A program made the position numbers and the translations under genes. Shown in pieces: positions 5,879 to 6,617 of a stretch of 6,617 nucleotides of DNA. The stretch is from DSAR01 sp034437315 (GTDB taxonomy: Bacteria > Chloroflexota > Anaerolineae > B4-G1). The notes beneath the pieces were generated by a model. The model saw nothing but the letters and a program-made list of their open reading frames with translations. It was not told where the DNA came from and searched no databases. The stretch is from the NCBI GenBank assembly GCA_034437315.1, contig DAOTUC010000274.1:1-6617 (forward strand), read 5' to 3'. How positions within the stretch are numbered: the stretch's first letter is position 1; each line of letters begins with the position of its first letter.

Positions 5879-6199
5879 CTACTTCTCGCTCCATTTTAAG
5901 GTCACTTTGTAGTTGGCCTCGGCGCCAATCTTGCCTACGGCAAAGATCCCCGCCTCACCAACAGCCTTGATACCAAAGGTCACCTCTACTTCATCAGCTG
6001 CCAGATTCTCTAGTTGCTGACGCAAAGTCCTTGCCCAGGGCTTGATACCCTGTAGAGCTTCCTCAAATGTCCTCTTGGCCTGAACTTTGGCAACTCCTTC
6101 GGCGCTGCGACCGGCCGGTGCTAGTCCACCGACTGGTTCTTCAGCCTCAATTAGCACTGTGGTACCATCCTCCAGTTTGTATTCAATATAGCTTGCCAT
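5879..6199 (-). CDS. Trypsin-co-occurring domain protein (Trypco1, CU044_2847-like)
   Basis: This small cytosolic protein of 106 residues has no signal peptide or membrane segment. It follows the Trypco1 pattern throughout: an N-terminal YIEYKLEDGTTVLIEAEEP strand pair (residues 4-22), a central helix with RTFEEAL..IKPWA (about 43-56), then DEVEVTFGIKAVGEAG and IGAEANYKVTLKW at the C-terminus. In comparative-genomic work these domains are described in bacterial conflict systems, genetically linked to trypsin-like proteases and NTPases; the biochemical role is not established. ATG 6199 was chosen over an upstream in-frame ATG at 6274 because AGAGGAGGAAAG immediately precedes it and homology begins at this Met. 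A protease-like fragment lies downstream on the same strand and a broken gene lies divergently upstream. The gene looks intact while its neighbours are decayed. Confidence 0.82.
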   Translation of the reverse strand: MASYIEYKLEDGTTVLIEAEEPVGGLAPAGRSAEGVAKVQAKRTFEEALQGIKPWARTLRQQLENLAADEVEVTFGIKAVGEAGIFAVGKIGAEANYKVTLKWSEK

Positions 6200-6257
6200 C
6201 TTTCCTCCTCTATCGTTAGTTACGCTCTTATCCATTTTCGTGGGACAAGTGAGCGAC

Positions 6258-6296
6258 TGGAAATAAGCTGGCATCAGGTGTATAGTATGTCCATAC
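6258..6296 (+). promoter_or_regulatory. Divergent intergenic promoter with overlapping palindrome
   Basis: TGGAAA (6258-6263, 4 of 6 to the -35 consensus), a 17-bp spacer and TATAGT (6281-6286, 5 of 6) form a plausible + strand promoter. It would start about 25 nt before the ATG at 6318. The palindrome GTATG-TC-CATAC (6285-6296) overlaps the expected start point and could be an operator. A weaker - strand -10 (TATACA, complement of 6279-6284) overlaps it and could serve the Trypco1 gene, so one regulator might control both. Confidence 0.35.
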
Positions 6297-6317
6297 AGAG
6301 TGAAAGGAGAGCATATT

Positions 6318-6617
6318 ATGATGCGCAGCGTGGTTCACGCCGTATATACAGGGAGTCCGTCAGCAAATTCAGAGTGTTAATTATCTGAACGTGCCACACT
6401 ATATATAGGCAAATTTCGCCCGTACTGCCTAGATATGGGGGTGACAAAATAAGAAATGTATTTTATGAGGGGGTATGTCGGACTCCCTGATATATCGTCG
6501 TGTTGGTGATCGCTATCAGCCATGTCTTGATGAGTACAATGCCATTGGGTGACCACTTGGCTTGGCATGGGGCAGTAGAAACACGTTTGAGCCAAGCTTT
6601 GTTGGTTGCAGTAGCAG
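6318..6617 (+). pseudogene. Unidentified gene, interrupted by a MITE and running off the window
   Basis: AAAGGAGA (6303-6310) lies 7 nt before ATG-ATG (6318-6323), a convincing start. The frame reads MMRSVVHAVY, then enters the 141-bp element and stops at TAA 6378-6380. If 6349-6489 and one ATATA copy are removed, the frame continues without a stop to the window end. After restoration, residues 5-19 read VVHAVYIVVLVIAIS and the frame continues SHVLMSTMPLGDHLAWHGAV. The first ~25 residues are hydrophobic, suggesting an N-terminal signal-anchor or membrane helix. I do not recognise the family. The current frame is shifted after the insertion (146 bp added, not a multiple of three), so the gene should be inactive unless the downstream part has another start. 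Confidence 0.6.
6349..6489. mobile_element. 141-bp MITE with ATATA target duplication
   Basis: CAGGGAGTCCG (6349-6359) is perfectly inverted as CGGACTCCCTG (6479-6489). It is flanked on both sides by ATATA (6344-6348 and 6490-6494), a 5-bp duplication. The interior is AT-rich, non-coding, and contains GGGGGTGACA (6437-6446). Excision with one ATATA copy restores an open frame across the junction, strong independent support for the boundaries. The parent IS is not in the window. Confidence 0.78.

Noticed and set aside
6377..6595. 72-residue - strand open frame
   Set aside because: It spans one end of the MITE and the restored + strand gene, so it is an accidental frame.

Overview
The centre of the window (1491-5263, + strand) is a compact three-gene carbon monoxide oxidation operon: a CooF-type four-cluster ferredoxin, a Ni-Fe CO dehydrogenase catalytic subunit (CooS), and a flavin-dependent NAD(P) oxidoreductase of the type found beside CooS/CooF (FNOR). 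CooS would oxidise CO to CO2, CooF would carry the electrons, and the flavoprotein would most likely pass them to NAD(P)+. No acetyl-CoA synthase, energy-converting hydrogenase, cooC maturation gene or CooA-type regulator lies in the window. The source is therefore probably an anaerobic or facultative bacterium with CO metabolism. GC-rich coding sequence, a Trypco1-type gene and dense IS and MITE debris fit Chloroflexota, but that assignment is only an inference.

Left flank (1-1490): no intact gene was found. It holds a rho-independent terminator (327-366), several strong hairpins, and the 3' end of a gene resembling VTC-domain polyphosphate polymerases. That gene is split by a 279-bp MITE-like insertion (708-986) with 18-bp imperfect terminal repeats and a 9-bp target duplication with one mismatch. 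A broken IS3-type orfA start, a second terminator, and a promoter with a leader of about 235 nt before cooF follow.

Right flank (5264-6617): an 83-bp sequence 88% identical to the right end of the first element appears in inverted orientation at 5299-5381, so the coo operon sits between inverted copies. Next come a 131-bp imperfect palindrome (5390-5520), a fragment resembling the N-terminus of a trypsin-like protease (- strand, 5568-5699), another inverted-repeat element (5716-5850), and an intact Trypco1 (trypsin-co-occurring domain) gene on the - strand (5879-6199). Divergent from it is a + strand gene running off the window end. It is cut after ten codons by a 141-bp MITE (6349-6489) with a 5-bp ATATA duplication; removing the MITE restores an open frame to the window edge.

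Taken together, a conserved CO-oxidation module lies in a mobile-element-rich zone. Several neighbouring genes are broken, including what looks like a decayed Trypco1/trypsin conflict-system locus.
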